Origin: Catellatospora sp. TT07R-123 | GTDB taxonomy: Bacteria > Actinomycetota > Actinomycetes > Mycobacteriales > Micromonosporaceae | NCBI RefSeq assembly: GCF_018327705.1 | Contig: NZ_BNEM01000001.1 | Coordinates: forward strand, 620,001-684,000 | DNA: 64,000 nucleotides | Direction: 5' to 3' | Shown: positions 9,233 through 20,924 of the stretch, piece after piece | Numbering within the stretch: the first letter of the stretch is position 1 | Layout of the letters: the number at the start of each line of letters is the position of its first letter | Translations under genes and position numbers: made by a program | Notes under the pieces: model-generated | The model's input: only the letters and a program-made list of their open reading frames with translations | Database searches by the model: none | Told to the model about the DNA's origin: nothing

Positions 9233-9463
9233 ATGCGCAGAGTCAAGATGGCGATCGCGGCGACAGCCCTGGTCGGCGCCACCATGTTCGCCGGAGCCAC
9301 GCCCGCGCACGCGGCGACCAGCCTTCGCGGCGTCGTCTACGACTACTCGGAGTGCGTCCGGATCGGCAACTACGGCATCCAGAACTACGGCTGGACCGGC
9401 CCGCTCCAGTGCGTCTGGAACTCCACTGGCAACGGCTCGGGCCTCTGGTTCATCTACGCCTGA
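9233..9463 (+). CDS. Small secreted peptide, unknown function
   Basis: 76 residues, ATG at 9233 after GGAGGGA with a 3-5 base gap; the ORF extending upstream is spurious. A signal peptide with a Lys/Arg n-region, a hydrophobic Ala-rich core and a THPAHAA-like AxA cleavage site ends near residue 27. The mature part is about 49 residues, aromatic-rich (Tyr/Trp) with two Cys, which could form one disulfide. I do not recognise a family. It lies 135 bases after the preceding secreted peptide gene in the same direction; the two may be independently transcribed. Confidence 0.7.
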   Translation: MRRVKMAIAATALVGATMFAGATPAHAATSLRGVVYDYSECVRIGNYGIQNYGWTGPLQCVWNSTGNGSGLWFIYA

Positions 9464-9598
9464 TGCGCGGCGATCGGCGAGTCGCGCCGACGCCCTTCGC
9501 CGGACCGGCCGCGGCATCCCGCGGCCGGTGGCCAGACCCGACGGCGGACGTCCGCCGTCATTGACGCTTCACAGGAACGCAACATCGGGCTACATTGA

Positions 9599-12589
<2,991 letters not shown>

Positions 12590-12915
12590 CGCCATCGGGC
12601 CCGCGCCGCCGCCACGGGTGGCGGCGCGGGCCACCCCCATCGCCGACGTCGGCGAGCATCCCACCTGGTGCGCATGCCGTGACCTGAGCGCACGACCGAT
12701 GCGGCCAGTGGTCCGCCGGTCCGGGCGCAGGCGACACCGGCTCATGCCGTCTCCACCGGCGGCCTGGCGGCGAGGCGCAAAGCCTGACTTCCGCACGATA
12801 CGGTCGTGCGCGCATGCGCCTGGCCGTTCTCATCATGCGATCACGGCGGCGGCCTGTCGGGGCGCGACGCTATCGTCGGCGGGCGATCCGATCACGGCGA
12901 GGAGCGGGGCAGGGC
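12590..12915. other. Intergenic region, 326 bases
   Basis: Apart from the terminator hairpin just after the cellulase stop, I see no gene. Small frames on either strand lack ribosome binding sites. A promoter for the downstream kinase presumably lies in the right half, but no clear -35/-10 pair is visible. Confidence 0.5.
12598..12632 (+). terminator. Strong hairpin after the cellulase gene
   Basis: Perfect 13-base arms GGCCCGCGCCGCC (12598-12610) and GGCGGCGCGGGCC (12620-12632) with a 9-base loop, starting 8 bases after the stop codon of the cellulase. No U-tract. Position and stem strength support an intrinsic terminator. Confidence 0.75.
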
Positions 12916-14352
12916 ATGCACAGTCCAGGAGCGCTGCTCGACGGCCGTTACCGGCTGGACGAGCGGATCGGCGCCGGCGGTATGGGAGAGGTCTGGCGGG
13001 CGACCGACACGGTGCTCGGCCGGGTCGTCGCGGTGAAGGCGGTGCTTCCGGCACTGCTCGACGATCCCGGGTTCGTCCGCCGGTTCCTCGCCGAGGCGCG
13101 TGCGATGGCCGGCGTACGCCACCGCGGCGTGGTCACCATCCACGACTACCACGGCGACTCCGGTGGCGCGTACCTGGTGATGGAGTATGTCGAGGGCGAG
13201 TCGCTGTCGCACGCGCTGGCCCGGCACGGCCGGTTGACCACCGAGTCCACCCTGGCCCTGGTCGCGCAGACCGCCGAGGCGCTGCAGGCCGTGCATGAAC
13301 AGGGCATCGTGCATCGCGATGTCAAACCCGGCAACCTGCTGGTGCGCGTCGACGGAACCATCGTGCTGACGGACTTCGGCATCGCCCGCGCGCAGGACCA
13401 CACCGCGCTGACCACGCCGGGCGGCATCCTGGGCACACCGTCGTACCTCGCGCCGGAACAGGTCCTCGGCCGGCCCGCCGATTCGCGCAGCGACGTCTAC
13501 GCGCTGGGCGTCGTGGCGTACGAGTGCCTGGCGGGACGCCGCCCGTTCACCGGCGACAATCCGTTCGCAGTCGCCATGCAGCGGGTCGAGCAGCCGCCCC
13601 CACCGCTGGGCGCCGATGTTCCCGAGCGCGTGGCCGCCCTGGTCGAACGGGCACTCGCGGTCGATCCCGAGCGGCGCTGGCCGTCGGCCGCCGCGCTGGC
13701 CGAGGCCGCCCTCGGCGTGCTGAGCGGCGCACCGCCGCAGGCGCAGGCCCCTTCCGCAACCCTGAACCCGAGTGCCGGCACCGGTCCAGACGACGAACCC
13801 GGCAGGGTCTCCGCGCACCGCCGGATCCGGTTGCTCCTCGCGGCGGCGGTCGCGTTCGTCGTGCTCGGCGGCGGCGGCCTGGCCGCCTGGTCGGTGTGGG
13901 GATCGGACGCGTCGCCTCGGTGGACGGCGTCGAACGGGGCCACCGACGGTCCGCGGGTGCCCGCCGGATATGTGGCGTGCGGCGCGGCCGCCTGCCCGCC
14001 CACGCCCGAGTGCTGGGGCGGCCTGACCAGCACTGGCGGCACGGCGCACCGGCCGAAGCCGATCACCTGCGATCAGCCGCACTCCTGGGAGACGGTCGTC
14101 GTGGGGACTCTGCCGTCCGGAGCGGAGTTCGTGCGCCAGGACGAGCTCATGGACCGGGCCGATGTCGCCGCCCTCTGCTCCGCGCAGGTCATGGCGCAGC
14201 GAACCCGGGAAGGTGCCACGACCGCAGGCTGGCAGCGCGAGGCCTGGCCGATCCAGGTCGACCGGGACACCTGGCTGCTGTACTGCCTGGCCAGTCGTTC
14301 CGAGGGCGGTGAGACCACCGGGTCGGTGTTCACGCGGCTGGGGAGTCCTTGA
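12916..14352 (+). CDS. Transmembrane Ser/Thr protein kinase with Cys-rich extracellular tail
   Basis: 478 residues. Start ATG 12916 with an AGGG/GGAG-rich upstream stretch; the frame upstream is not coding. The kinase domain is at residues about 10-265: GAGGMGEV, VAVKAV, HRDVKPGN near residue 133, DFGIA, and GTPSYLAPEQ. A short linker precedes one transmembrane helix (about 305-328). The outer domain of about 150 residues has paired Cys (ACPPTPEC, CDQPHSWE, LYC) and resembles the septum-formation-type domain seen in actinobacterial kinases and membrane proteins. Its last 23 bases overlap the convergent esterase gene. Confidence 0.92.
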   Translation: MHSPGALLDGRYRLDERIGAGGMGEVWRATDTVLGRVVAVKAVLPALLDDPGFVRRFLAEARAMAGVRHRGVVTIHDYHGDSGGAYLVMEYVEGESLSHALARHGRLTTESTLALVAQTAEALQAVHEQGIVHRDVKPGNLLVRVDGTIVLTDFGIARAQDHTALTTPGGILGTPSYLAPEQVLGRPADSRSDVYALGVVAYECLAGRRPFTGDNPFAVAMQRVEQPPPPLGADVPERVAALVERALAVDPERRWPSAAALAEAALGVLSGAPPQAQAPSATLNPSAGTGPDDEPGRVSAHRRIRLLLAAAVAFVVLGGGGLAAWSVWGSDASPRWTASNGATDGPRVPAGYVACGAAACPPTPECWGGLTSTGGTAHRPKPITCDQPHSWETVVVGTLPSGAEFVRQDELMDRADVAALCSAQVMAQRTREGATTAGWQREAWPIQVDRDTWLLYCLASRSEGGETTGSVFTRLGSP

Positions 14353-15532
14353 CGAAGACCATCGCGTCGATTCCGGTGAGGTGTGCCGGATCGACCGGGG
14401 CGTAGCCGAACCACGGTGACACCCGCGCGTCGGGCGATGTCTCGCCGAGGACGGCTTCCAGCCGACGGACGTCGATGACGTGCCGGTCCTCGGGTAGGGC
14501 GTACAGGAGGCCTTCGAGGGTGTCGGCGGGTGGGGTGTCGACGCCGTGGTGGCGGATGGTGCCGAGGGCGGTGGGCAGGAAGGCGTACCCCTGACCGAGC
14601 CGGGAGGCGACGATCGCCCCGGCGCTCCACCACTCCAGCCGCATGCCGCCCAGGCGCATGCTGCTCTGCTCCCGCTGCAGATGCGAGTTGTGGGCGTACG
14701 CCAGTGCCGGGCCGTGCTCGGTCGCGGCGAGCAGGTTCGCGGCCATCATCGACGCCCGTACGCCCAGCAGTCGCGCGAGCCTGCCGGGTGACGTGTCGGC
14801 CAGCCAGTGGTGGTATCGCAGCAGGCCGGTGGCGGTGCGCGCGAACAGGCGGGCAGCCTCCAGCTCGTCGGGCGTGGACGCCTCGATCAGCTGCGGCAGG
14901 TGGGTGTCGAGGAGCGCGGCCAGGTCGTCGGCGAGCAGCCGCAGCTGTAGGGCCTCAGGGGTCTGCCCGACGGATCGGGACGGGTCGCGCAGCGAGTCGG
15001 GGTGGCTCCACGGGTCGTCGGCGCCGAGCAGGCGGTCGAGTGTCTGCGTGGTGCAGGCGAGCAGGTCGGCGTCGACGCGCACGGAAAGGTAGGCGTGGAG
15101 TGCGGTGAGAGCCTGCCGGGGGCTGGCGGCGCCGGTCATCTCCAGCGGGCCGTCGAAGCCCGCGAAGCGCAGCTGCGCCGACCGGGGCCGGCCGTCGTTG
15201 TACGCGCGCATCCAGCGTACGAGCTCACGGTTGGCGGCCGAGGCGCCGAACCCGTGGCTGAAGCCGTGCGCCATGACGTCGTCGAGCGTGCCGGTGCCGG
15301 AGGCGAGGTAGTCGTCGACGAGCAGGCCCATCATGCAGTCGCTCTCGATGGTGATCGTCCGGTAGCCCTCCTGCTCGACGAGCTGCCGGAAGAGGTCGTT
15401 TCGCACTTCGAGCAGGATGTCCTCGCCGTGGGTGGGTTCCCCGAGGGCGAGCAGCCTCGGCTTGGCGGGCAGCAGACCCATGACGATGTCGGTGGCGACG
15501 GGATGGGCGGCGTCTTCGATCGCAGCTGTCAT
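14330..15532 (-). CDS. Erythromycin-esterase-superfamily protein
   Basis: 400 residues. Family motifs are visible: GEPTHG near the N-terminus, ITIESD, a central HGFSHGFG with the catalytic His region, and AYAHNSHLQ. Ere enzymes hydrolyse the lactone of 14-membered macrolides, but many chromosomal homologues in actinomycetes have other or unknown ester substrates. It is divergent from a TioE-type MerR regulator with a palindrome between, so the regulator probably controls it. The stop end overlaps the convergent kinase gene by 23 bases, with no terminator space. Confidence 0.88.
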   Translation of the reverse strand: MTAAIEDAAHPVATDIVMGLLPAKPRLLALGEPTHGEDILLEVRNDLFRQLVEQEGYRTITIESDCMMGLLVDDYLASGTGTLDDVMAHGFSHGFGASAANRELVRWMRAYNDGRPRSAQLRFAGFDGPLEMTGAASPRQALTALHAYLSVRVDADLLACTTQTLDRLLGADDPWSHPDSLRDPSRSVGQTPEALQLRLLADDLAALLDTHLPQLIEASTPDELEAARLFARTATGLLRYHHWLADTSPGRLARLLGVRASMMAANLLAATEHGPALAYAHNSHLQREQSSMRLGGMRLEWWSAGAIVASRLGQGYAFLPTALGTIRHHGVDTPPADTLEGLLYALPEDRHVIDVRRLEAVLGETSPDARVSPWFGYAPVDPAHLTGIDAMVFVKDSPAA

Positions 15533-15536
15533 TCCC

Positions 15537-15573
15537 TCAACGGTATCGTTGAACCGACAGTTGAGACTTCTCA
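15537..15573. promoter_or_regulatory. Divergent operator region between esterase and TioE-type regulator
   Basis: TCAACGGTATCGTTGA (15537-15552) is a near-perfect palindrome (14 of 16 bases symmetric), five bases from the esterase start. TGAGACTTCTCA (15562-15573) is a second inverted repeat with perfect 5-base arms. MerR-family proteins bind such dyads between divergent genes. Which dyad is the operator and which gene it controls are inferred. Confidence 0.5.
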
Positions 15574-15594
15574 GCGACTTTAGGTGTGCTCCCC

Positions 15595-16317
15595 ATGCAG
15601 AACCCTCAACCTGACCGGCAGCTCAGGCCGGTCGACCTGGCGCGGGAGCACGGCCTGTCCACGCAGGCGGTCCGCAATTACGAGGAGGCCGGGATCCTTC
15701 CGGAAGCCGAGCGCTCCGTGCACGGCTATCGGGGCTACACGCCGTTGCACGCCGCGGCGCTGCGGGCGTTCCTCGCCCTGGTGCCCGGTCACGGGCACGG
15801 CACGGCCGCGTCGATCATGCAGGCGGTCAACCGGGACGCGGTCGAGGACGCGCTGTGGCTCGTCGACGCGAGCCATGCCCAGCTGCTCGACGACCGCCGC
15901 ACCCTGCGGGCCGTCGAGGCGGCGCTGGCCGACCTCAGTCCCGTGCCGCCGGAACGGGGCGACACGTTCGTCGGCCCGCTGGCGTCAAGGCTGGGCGTCC
16001 GCCCGGCCACGCTGCGCAAATGGGAACGGGCCGGTCTGGTGCGGCCACGGCGTGACCGCCGGACCGGCTACCGGGTCTACGGGGCGGCTGACGTACGTGA
16101 CGCCCTGCTCGTCCATCAGTTGCGGCGGGGCGGTTACCGGCTGGAGCAGATCGTGCCGATGCTCGATCAGATCCGTACGGCCGGGGGTGTCGCGCCGCTG
16201 GGCTCGATGCTGCGCGACTGGCACGCCCGCCTGTCGGCCCGCGGCCGTGCCATGCTGGCGGGCGCGGCCGCGCTTGCGGCTTACCTGGACCACCGAGCTG
16301 GTCGGGGCCGCGGATAG
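15595..16317 (+). CDS. TioE-family MerR-type transcriptional regulator
   Basis: 240 residues, ATG 15595 (a GTG at 15586 is also in frame). It has two MerR-type winged helix-turn-helix segments, one at each end of a helical middle: LRPVDLAREHGLSTQAVRNYEEAG near residue 10, and ASRLGVRPATLRKWERAGL near residue 130 followed by GYRVYGAADVRDALLVHQLRRGGY. Tandem MerR HTHs are the TioE arrangement. In other actinomycetes such genes sit next to erythromycin-esterase genes exactly as here. Likely a local effector-responsive regulator of the divergent esterase; no evidence ties it to the NRPS cluster. Confidence 0.88.
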   Translation: MQNPQPDRQLRPVDLAREHGLSTQAVRNYEEAGILPEAERSVHGYRGYTPLHAAALRAFLALVPGHGHGTAASIMQAVNRDAVEDALWLVDASHAQLLDDRRTLRAVEAALADLSPVPPERGDTFVGPLASRLGVRPATLRKWERAGLVRPRRDRRTGYRVYGAADVRDALLVHQLRRGGYRLEQIVPMLDQIRTAGGVAPLGSMLRDWHARLSARGRAMLAGAAALAAYLDHRAGRGRG

Positions 16318-16374
16318 GAGCGGCCCGCCCGGTGCGGTCGCCCCTGGCGTCACCCGGAGGCGTCATCGCGATAC

Positions 16375-16407
16375 ATCGATCACAGTGATATATTCCAGAT
16401 GATCGAT
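16375..16407. promoter_or_regulatory. Inverted repeat and AT-rich box upstream of the extender-unit operon
   Basis: Perfect 8-base arms ATCGATCA (16375-16382) and TGATCGAT (16400-16407) flank a 17-base AT-rich spacer containing GATATATT, a good -10 element. It ends 18 bases before the fkbK-like start, within the only AT-rich stretch for kilobases. This is a strong candidate promoter with overlapping operator for the first biosynthetic unit. Confidence 0.5.
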
Positions 16408-16425
16408 GATCGCTGGTGAGGGACT

Positions 16426-17277
16426 ATGACGCATCGTCTGGCCGTCCTCGGTGCGGGCGTGATGGGCACCGGCATCGCCGCGCTCGCGGTGGGCAGCGGA
16501 CTCGCGGTGACCCTGATCGATCTCAGCGAGCAGATCCTCGATCGCGCCCGGGCGCAGGTGACCCGGCAGCTGCGGCTGGCCAGGCTGATCGGCGCCGTGC
16601 CCGCCGGGCGGCGGCCGGGCGAGCTGACGACCACCACGGATCTGTCCCGGGTGGCCGAGGCGACCGCGGTGGTCGAGTCGGTCACCGAACGCGCCGACGT
16701 CAAAGCCTCGGTCCTGGCGGCCGTGTCCACGATGGTCGGTCCGGGCACGGTGCTGATCTCCAACACCTCCGCGATCCCCATCGACGAGCTGGCGCGGGCG
16801 ATCGCGCGGCCGGGCGACCTGCTCGGCGTCCACTTCATGAACCCGGCGTACCACATCGCCACGGTGGAGGTGGTGCGTGGACCGAGGACCTCCGACGCCG
16901 CCCTCGCCGCCGGGCTGTCGGTGGTGGCCGCGCTCGGCCGCGAACCCATCGTCGTGCTGGACGGGCCGGGGTTCGTGATCAACCGGGTCCTGCAACGGAT
17001 GATCAATGAGAGCGCCCGGATCGTCGCGGCGGGCATCAGCTCGGCCGAGGCCGTCGACGCCCTGTTCACCGGATGCCTGGGCCATCGCAGCGGCCCGCTG
17101 GCGACCGCCGACCTGATCGGCCTGGACAGTGTCGTCGACACGCTCACCGTGCTGCTGGAACGCACCGGGGACGCGGGATACGCGCCGTGTGACCTGCTGC
17201 TGGCCAAGGTGAGGCAGGGCGAGCTCGGCCGCAAGAGCGGCCGGGGATTCTTCGACTATCCCGACCCGCTCGGGTGA
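16426..17277 (+). CDS. fkbK: 3-hydroxyacyl-CoA dehydrogenase-like enzyme, FkbK-type (hydroxymalonyl-ACP pathway)
   Basis: 283 residues, ATG after GAGGGACT. An N-terminal Rossmann fold (GAGVMGTGIA) is followed by the HFMNPA and GPGFVINR motifs of 3-hydroxybutyryl-CoA dehydrogenases. In FK520, ansamitocin and zwittermicin clusters the homologue oxidises the glyceryl-ACP hydroxyl to the aldehyde on the way to hydroxy- or methoxymalonyl-ACP. The next two genes are FkbI- and FkbH-type, joined by 4-base overlaps, so the three form one unit. That context, more than the sequence alone, gives the role. Confidence 0.85.
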   Translation: MTHRLAVLGAGVMGTGIAALAVGSGLAVTLIDLSEQILDRARAQVTRQLRLARLIGAVPAGRRPGELTTTTDLSRVAEATAVVESVTERADVKASVLAAVSTMVGPGTVLISNTSAIPIDELARAIARPGDLLGVHFMNPAYHIATVEVVRGPRTSDAALAAGLSVVAALGREPIVVLDGPGFVINRVLQRMINESARIVAAGISSAEAVDALFTGCLGHRSGPLATADLIGLDSVVDTLTVLLERTGDAGYAPCDLLLAKVRQGELGRKSGRGFFDYPDPLG

Positions 17278-18386
17278 CGGCCGTGCGCGGGCAGACGCTG
17301 ATCGCGCTGGCCGACCGGCTGATCGGCGACCGGGCCGACGAGTGGGACCGGCGCATGCTCATCCCGCAGGAGGTGATCCGGGGTCTGGCCGGCGCGGGCG
17401 CGCTGTGCCCGGACGTCCCGGACGGCTTCGGCGGGCCGGGCCTGTCCATGCTGGACACCGGCGAGCTGACCGCGCACGTCGGCAGCCTCTGCTCGTCGGT
17501 ACGCAGCCTGATGACCTCGCACGGCATGGCGGCCTGGACGGTGCGGCGCTTCGGCACCCCCGTCCAGCAGCACGAACATCTGCGCCGGTTCACCTCCGGC
17601 ACGCTGGCCGCGGTCGCCGTCAGCGAACCGGAGGCCGGCAGCGACCTGGCCGCGGTGACCACCCGCGTCGAGTCCGACGGCGCGGACCTGGTGCTGTCGG
17701 GCCGCAAGGTGTGGGTCACCGCCGCCGCCTACGCCGACGACGTGCTCGTCTTCGGCAGGTATGGCGCCGCGGGTGCGGCGGTCCTGGTCCCGATGGACAG
17801 CGCCGGGCTCACCGTACGGGTGGTTCCCGATCCGCTGGGCTGCCGCGCGGCCGGACACGCCGACCTCGAGTTCGACCGGGTCCGCGTGCCCCGGGACCGC
17901 CTGCTGGGCAGTGCCGGTGTGCCGCTGGAGTGGCTGGTGACGGCCGCGCTGACCTACGGCCGGCTGTCGGTGGCGTGGGGATGCGTGGGCATCCTGCGGG
18001 CCTGCCTGCGCGCGGCGGCCCGGCATGCCGTCAAGCGGCGCCAGTTCGGCGCGGCGCTCGCCGAGCACCAGCTCGTCGGCGCGCACCTGGCCGAGCTGCT
18101 CGTCGCCGAGCGGGCCGCCACCCACACCTGCCGGCATGCCGGGCACTGCTGGGACGAGGCGATACCGGAGCTCGCGACCGCGGCGGTCATCGCCAAGCAT
18201 CTCGCGGCCACCGGCGCCGCCCGCGGTGCGGCGGCGGCGGTGCAGGTGCTGGCGTCGGCCGGCGCCCACGACGGTCATCCGGTGGCGCGGGCGTACCGCG
18301 ACGCGAAGCTGATGGAGATCATCGAGGGCAGCAGCGAGATCAGCCAGTTGCTGCTGGCCCGGCACGTGATCGACACGTGGTCATGA
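17274..18386 (+). CDS. fkbI: Acyl-CoA dehydrogenase-type oxidase, FkbI-type
   Basis: 370 residues, GTG start in a GTGA overlap with the preceding stop. It has the acyl-CoA dehydrogenase fold with AVAVSEPEAGSDLAAVTT (flavin/substrate loop) and C-terminal EIIEGSSEISQLLLAR, where the family's catalytic-base region lies. In methoxymalonyl-ACP pathways this enzyme oxidises the ACP-bound aldehyde or its hydrate to the malonyl carboxylate. It is coupled both upstream and downstream (ATGA), so stoichiometric expression with FkbK and FkbH is expected. Confidence 0.88.
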   Translation: MTAVRGQTLIALADRLIGDRADEWDRRMLIPQEVIRGLAGAGALCPDVPDGFGGPGLSMLDTGELTAHVGSLCSSVRSLMTSHGMAAWTVRRFGTPVQQHEHLRRFTSGTLAAVAVSEPEAGSDLAAVTTRVESDGADLVLSGRKVWVTAAAYADDVLVFGRYGAAGAAVLVPMDSAGLTVRVVPDPLGCRAAGHADLEFDRVRVPRDRLLGSAGVPLEWLVTAALTYGRLSVAWGCVGILRACLRAAARHAVKRRQFGAALAEHQLVGAHLAELLVAERAATHTCRHAGHCWDEAIPELATAAVIAKHLAATGAARGAAAAVQVLASAGAHDGHPVARAYRDAKLMEIIEGSSEISQLLLARHVIDTWS

Positions 18387-19456
18387 GCGAGCACGACCTG
18401 ACCGGCGACACCGTCAAGTGCCTGGTCTGGGACCTGGACGAGACGCTGTGGCGCGGCGTCCTGCTGGAGGACGGCGTGGTGAGCCTGCCCGACGAGATCC
18501 GCCGGGTCGTCGTCGAGCTCGACCGCCGGGGCATCCTGCAATCGGTGGCCAGTCGCAACGACGCCGAGCAGGCCATGTCGTGGTTGGCGCGGCTCGGCGT
18601 CGCCGAGTATTTCGTGCTGCCGCGCATCGGGTGGGGCGCCAAGTCCGAGTCGGTCCGCGCGATCGCCGACGAGCTGGGCTTCGCCTATCGGAGCATGGCT
18701 TTCATCGACGACCATCCGGCCGAACAGGCCGAGGTCGCCCACCACCTGCCGCAGGTGCGGTGCTACGCGGCGCACGAGGCGGTGACGCTGCCGTCGCGGG
18801 CCGAGTTCTGCCCGCCCGTGGTGGCCCCCGACGCGCACCTGCGGCGGCAGCGGTACCAGACGAGCCTGCGGCGGCAGGCGGCCCGTGCCGGCTTCGCCGG
18901 GCCCGACGAGGACTTCCTGCGTACGCTCGAACTGCGGTTGCACATCCGGGAGGCGACCGCGCCGGACCTGCTCCGGGTCGAGGAGCTCACCCTGCGCACC
19001 AGTCAGATGAACGCCACGGGAGTGCACTATCCCCTGCGTACGCTGCGCGGCCTGCTGGATGACAGCGGTCACCTGGTCCTGGTGTGCACGCTGGAGGACC
19101 GGTTCGGGCAGCACGGCACGGTGGGCATCGCGCTGGTGGCGCGGCACGCGCGGTCGTGGCACCTCAAGCTGCTGACCACCTCCTGCCGGGTGATCCCGTA
19201 CGGGGTCGGCGGGGTGCTGCTCGGGTGGCTCATCGATCAGGCGGCGTCGGCGGGTGTGCACGTGGCGGCGGATTTCGTACGCACCGAGCGCAATCGCATG
19301 ATGGAGGTCGCCTACCGGTTCGCCGGTTTCACCGCGGCCGGTTGCGCCTGCCTGGACGATCTGCCCGGCGGCGGCGGTGTGCAGCGGCTCCATCTCGTCG
19401 CCACCCACCGCACACCGCCGGCCTCGATCCACGTCACGGCCCAGGATCTGGCCTGA
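18383..19456 (+). CDS. fkbH: FkbH-like HAD-superfamily glyceryl transferase
   Basis: 357 residues, ATG in an ATGA overlap. The HAD motif I WDLDETLW is near residue 14, motif II-like ASRND near 55, and motif IV FIDDHPAEQAEV near 111. A C-terminal GNAT-like half carries ELTLRTSQMNATG, the FkbH signature. FkbH proteins dephosphorylate 1,3-bisphosphoglycerate and load a D-glyceryl group on a discrete ACP, the first step to hydroxy- or methoxymalonyl-ACP. Some FkbH enzymes feed glycerate or lactate starters instead, but FkbI, FkbJ and FkbK homologues here favour the extender-unit role. Confidence 0.93.
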   Translation: MSEHDLTGDTVKCLVWDLDETLWRGVLLEDGVVSLPDEIRRVVVELDRRGILQSVASRNDAEQAMSWLARLGVAEYFVLPRIGWGAKSESVRAIADELGFAYRSMAFIDDHPAEQAEVAHHLPQVRCYAAHEAVTLPSRAEFCPPVVAPDAHLRRQRYQTSLRRQAARAGFAGPDEDFLRTLELRLHIREATAPDLLRVEELTLRTSQMNATGVHYPLRTLRGLLDDSGHLVLVCTLEDRFGQHGTVGIALVARHARSWHLKLLTTSCRVIPYGVGGVLLGWLIDQAASAGVHVAADFVRTERNRMMEVAYRFAGFTAAGCACLDDLPGGGGVQRLHLVATHRTPPASIHVTAQDLA

Positions 19457-19462
19457 CCCGGT

Positions 19463-19681
19463 TCAGGACGTCTGGTTCATCGCCTCGACCAGGCTCTTGG
19501 GCCGCATGTCGGTCCAGTGCTGCTCGATGTGGTCGAGCGCGGCCTGGCGGCCGGTCGGCCCGAGCACGACCGTCCAGCCACCGGGTCCGGCGGCGAGCGC
19601 CGGCCAGAGCGAGTACTGCCCCTCATCGTTGACCAGCACCAGGTAGGTGCCGTCCGGGTCGTCGAAAGGATTGGTGGACAT
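19463..19681 (-). CDS. mbtH: MbtH-like NRPS partner protein
   Basis: 72 residues, ATG 19681 after GGAGAAT. It has all the family landmarks: [22 protein letters not shown], and [10 protein letters not shown]. MbtH proteins bind the A-domain C-lobe and are needed for folding or activity of many adenylation domains. It is the last gene of the minus unit behind the MFS exporter (10-base gap) and ends 6 bases from the convergent fkbH. Confidence 0.97.
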   Translation of the reverse strand: MSTNPFDDPDGTYLVLVNDEGQYSLWPALAAGPGGWTVVLGPTGRQAALDHIEQHWTDMRPKSLVEAMNQTS

Positions 19682-19691
19682 GGGATTCTCC

Positions 19692-20924
19692 TTATGCCTG
19701 GTCCGGGGTACCCGCGCGCAGCGTGGGGCTCAAGGTGACGACGAGGGCCATGACGGCGACGCCGGCCGCGCAGATCAGCGTCGCCTGGCCGCCCGTCACC
19801 GCCTGGGCCAGCGCCCCGCCCAGTACGGGGCCCGCGGTCGCGGCGATGCCCGCGGTCAGGCCCAGCACGGAGCTGAGCCGCCCGCGCAGGTGATCGGGGG
19901 TCAGCAGCAGCAGCCGCGAGACGATGATCGTGGTGGCGGTGGGTGCGGGCAGGGCCATCACGAAGAACAGCACGCCCATCAGGTAGCCGTTGTGGATGAC
20001 CACGGCGATCGGGGTCAGCAGGGCCACGATCCAGAACACCGACACGATCGCCGTGTAGGCGCTCAGGCGCTGCGACAGCCTGGGTGCCAGCAGCGCGCCG
20101 ACGACGCCGCCCGCGCCGAGCATCGCGGCCATCACGCCGATCTGGCCCGACGGCACCCCGCGCGAGGCGGCCAGCACGATGGCGACGAGGTAGAAGGCGC
20201 TGAAGAACAGGTTGAGCGTGACGGCGCAGGCCATGGCGACCCGGATGTACCTGTGCTGCCACACCCAGCGCAGCCCGGCCCCGATGTCGGCGCCGAGCCC
20301 CGCGGCGGGTGCCGGCGACGGCTCGCGTCCGGGCAGTCGCAGGAACAGCAGGCCGAGGCACGCGACGGCGTGGACGGCGGCCCCGGCCGCGAACGGCAGC
20401 GCCCGGGCGGCGGCGTACAGGAATCCGCCCGCGGCGGTGCCCGTCAGCTGCCCCAGGTAGACCCGAGCCGACTTGAGCGCGACCGCCGAGGCGAGCTGTT
20501 CGGCCGCGACGAGGTTGGGCAGGCTGGCGTCCTCGGCCGGGTCGAACAGCGCCGCGCAGGCGCCCATGACGACGGCCGCGACGACCAGGTGGGCCAGCGT
20601 GAGCAGGTCCGACGACACCGCAGCCGCCAAGGAGGCCGCGGTGACGGTCTGCGCCACCGCGCAGCCGATCATGATCGCCTTGCGGTTCCACCGGTCCACC
20701 AGTGCCCCGGCGGGCAGGCCGGCGGCGAGTCTCGCTCCGGCCGCCGCCGCCAGCACCAGGCCGGAGCGGGCCGCCGAACCGGTGACCGACAGCGCGAGCA
20801 GCGGCAGGGCGATCGTGGCGGCGTTGACGCCGAAGTCGGTCAGCGCCTGGCTGCCCCACACCAGCTGGTAGTCGCGGTTGCGCGACAGCGGAACCGCGGC
20901 CTGTTCGGTCGTGGCGGTGCTCAC
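19692..20924 (-). CDS. MFS exporter (EntS-like), probable product efflux
   Basis: 410 residues with about 12 hydrophobic helices. It opens [19 protein letters not shown], the usual start of EntS/MFS_3 exporters, and has the loop-2 [10 protein letters not shown] motif ([12 protein letters not shown]). The start is GTG at 20924, overlapping the NRPS A stop by 4 bases (GTGA), so the long frame running upstream into the NRPS is not real. Co-translation with the NRPS argues for export of, or self-protection against, the peptide product. Confidence 0.9.
   Translation of the reverse strand: MSTATTEQAAVPLSRNRDYQLVWGSQALTDFGVNAATIALPLLALSVTGSAARSGLVLAAAAGARLAAGLPAGALVDRWNRKAIMIGCAVAQTVTAASLAAAVSSDLLTLAHLVVAAVVMGACAALFDPAEDASLPNLVAAEQLASAVALKSARVYLGQLTGTAAGGFLYAAARALPFAAGAAVHAVACLGLLFLRLPGREPSPAPAAGLGADIGAGLRWVWQHRYIRVAMACAVTLNLFFSAFYLVAIVLAASRGVPSGQIGVMAAMLGAGGVVGALLAPRLSQRLSAYTAIVSVFWIVALLTPIAVVIHNGYLMGVLFFVMALPAPTATTIIVSRLLLLTPDHLRGRLSSVLGLTAGIAATAGPVLGGALAQAVTGGQATLICAAGVAVMALVVTLSPTLRAGTPDQA

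Noticed and set aside
14330-14352. Frameshift or misannotation at the overlap of kinase and esterase genes
   Set aside because: Both C-termini look natural for their families; a 23-base convergent overlap is acceptable in dense actinomycete genomes.
15595-16317. TioE-type regulator as controller of the NRPS-PKS cluster
   Set aside because: The pairing with an erythromycin-esterase gene and the palindrome between them is a recurring local arrangement. No matching dyad was seen within the cluster.
19452-19467. CCTGA/TCAGG hairpin between fkbH and mbtH as a terminator
   Set aside because: Only 5-base arms overlapping both coding ends; too weak to call.
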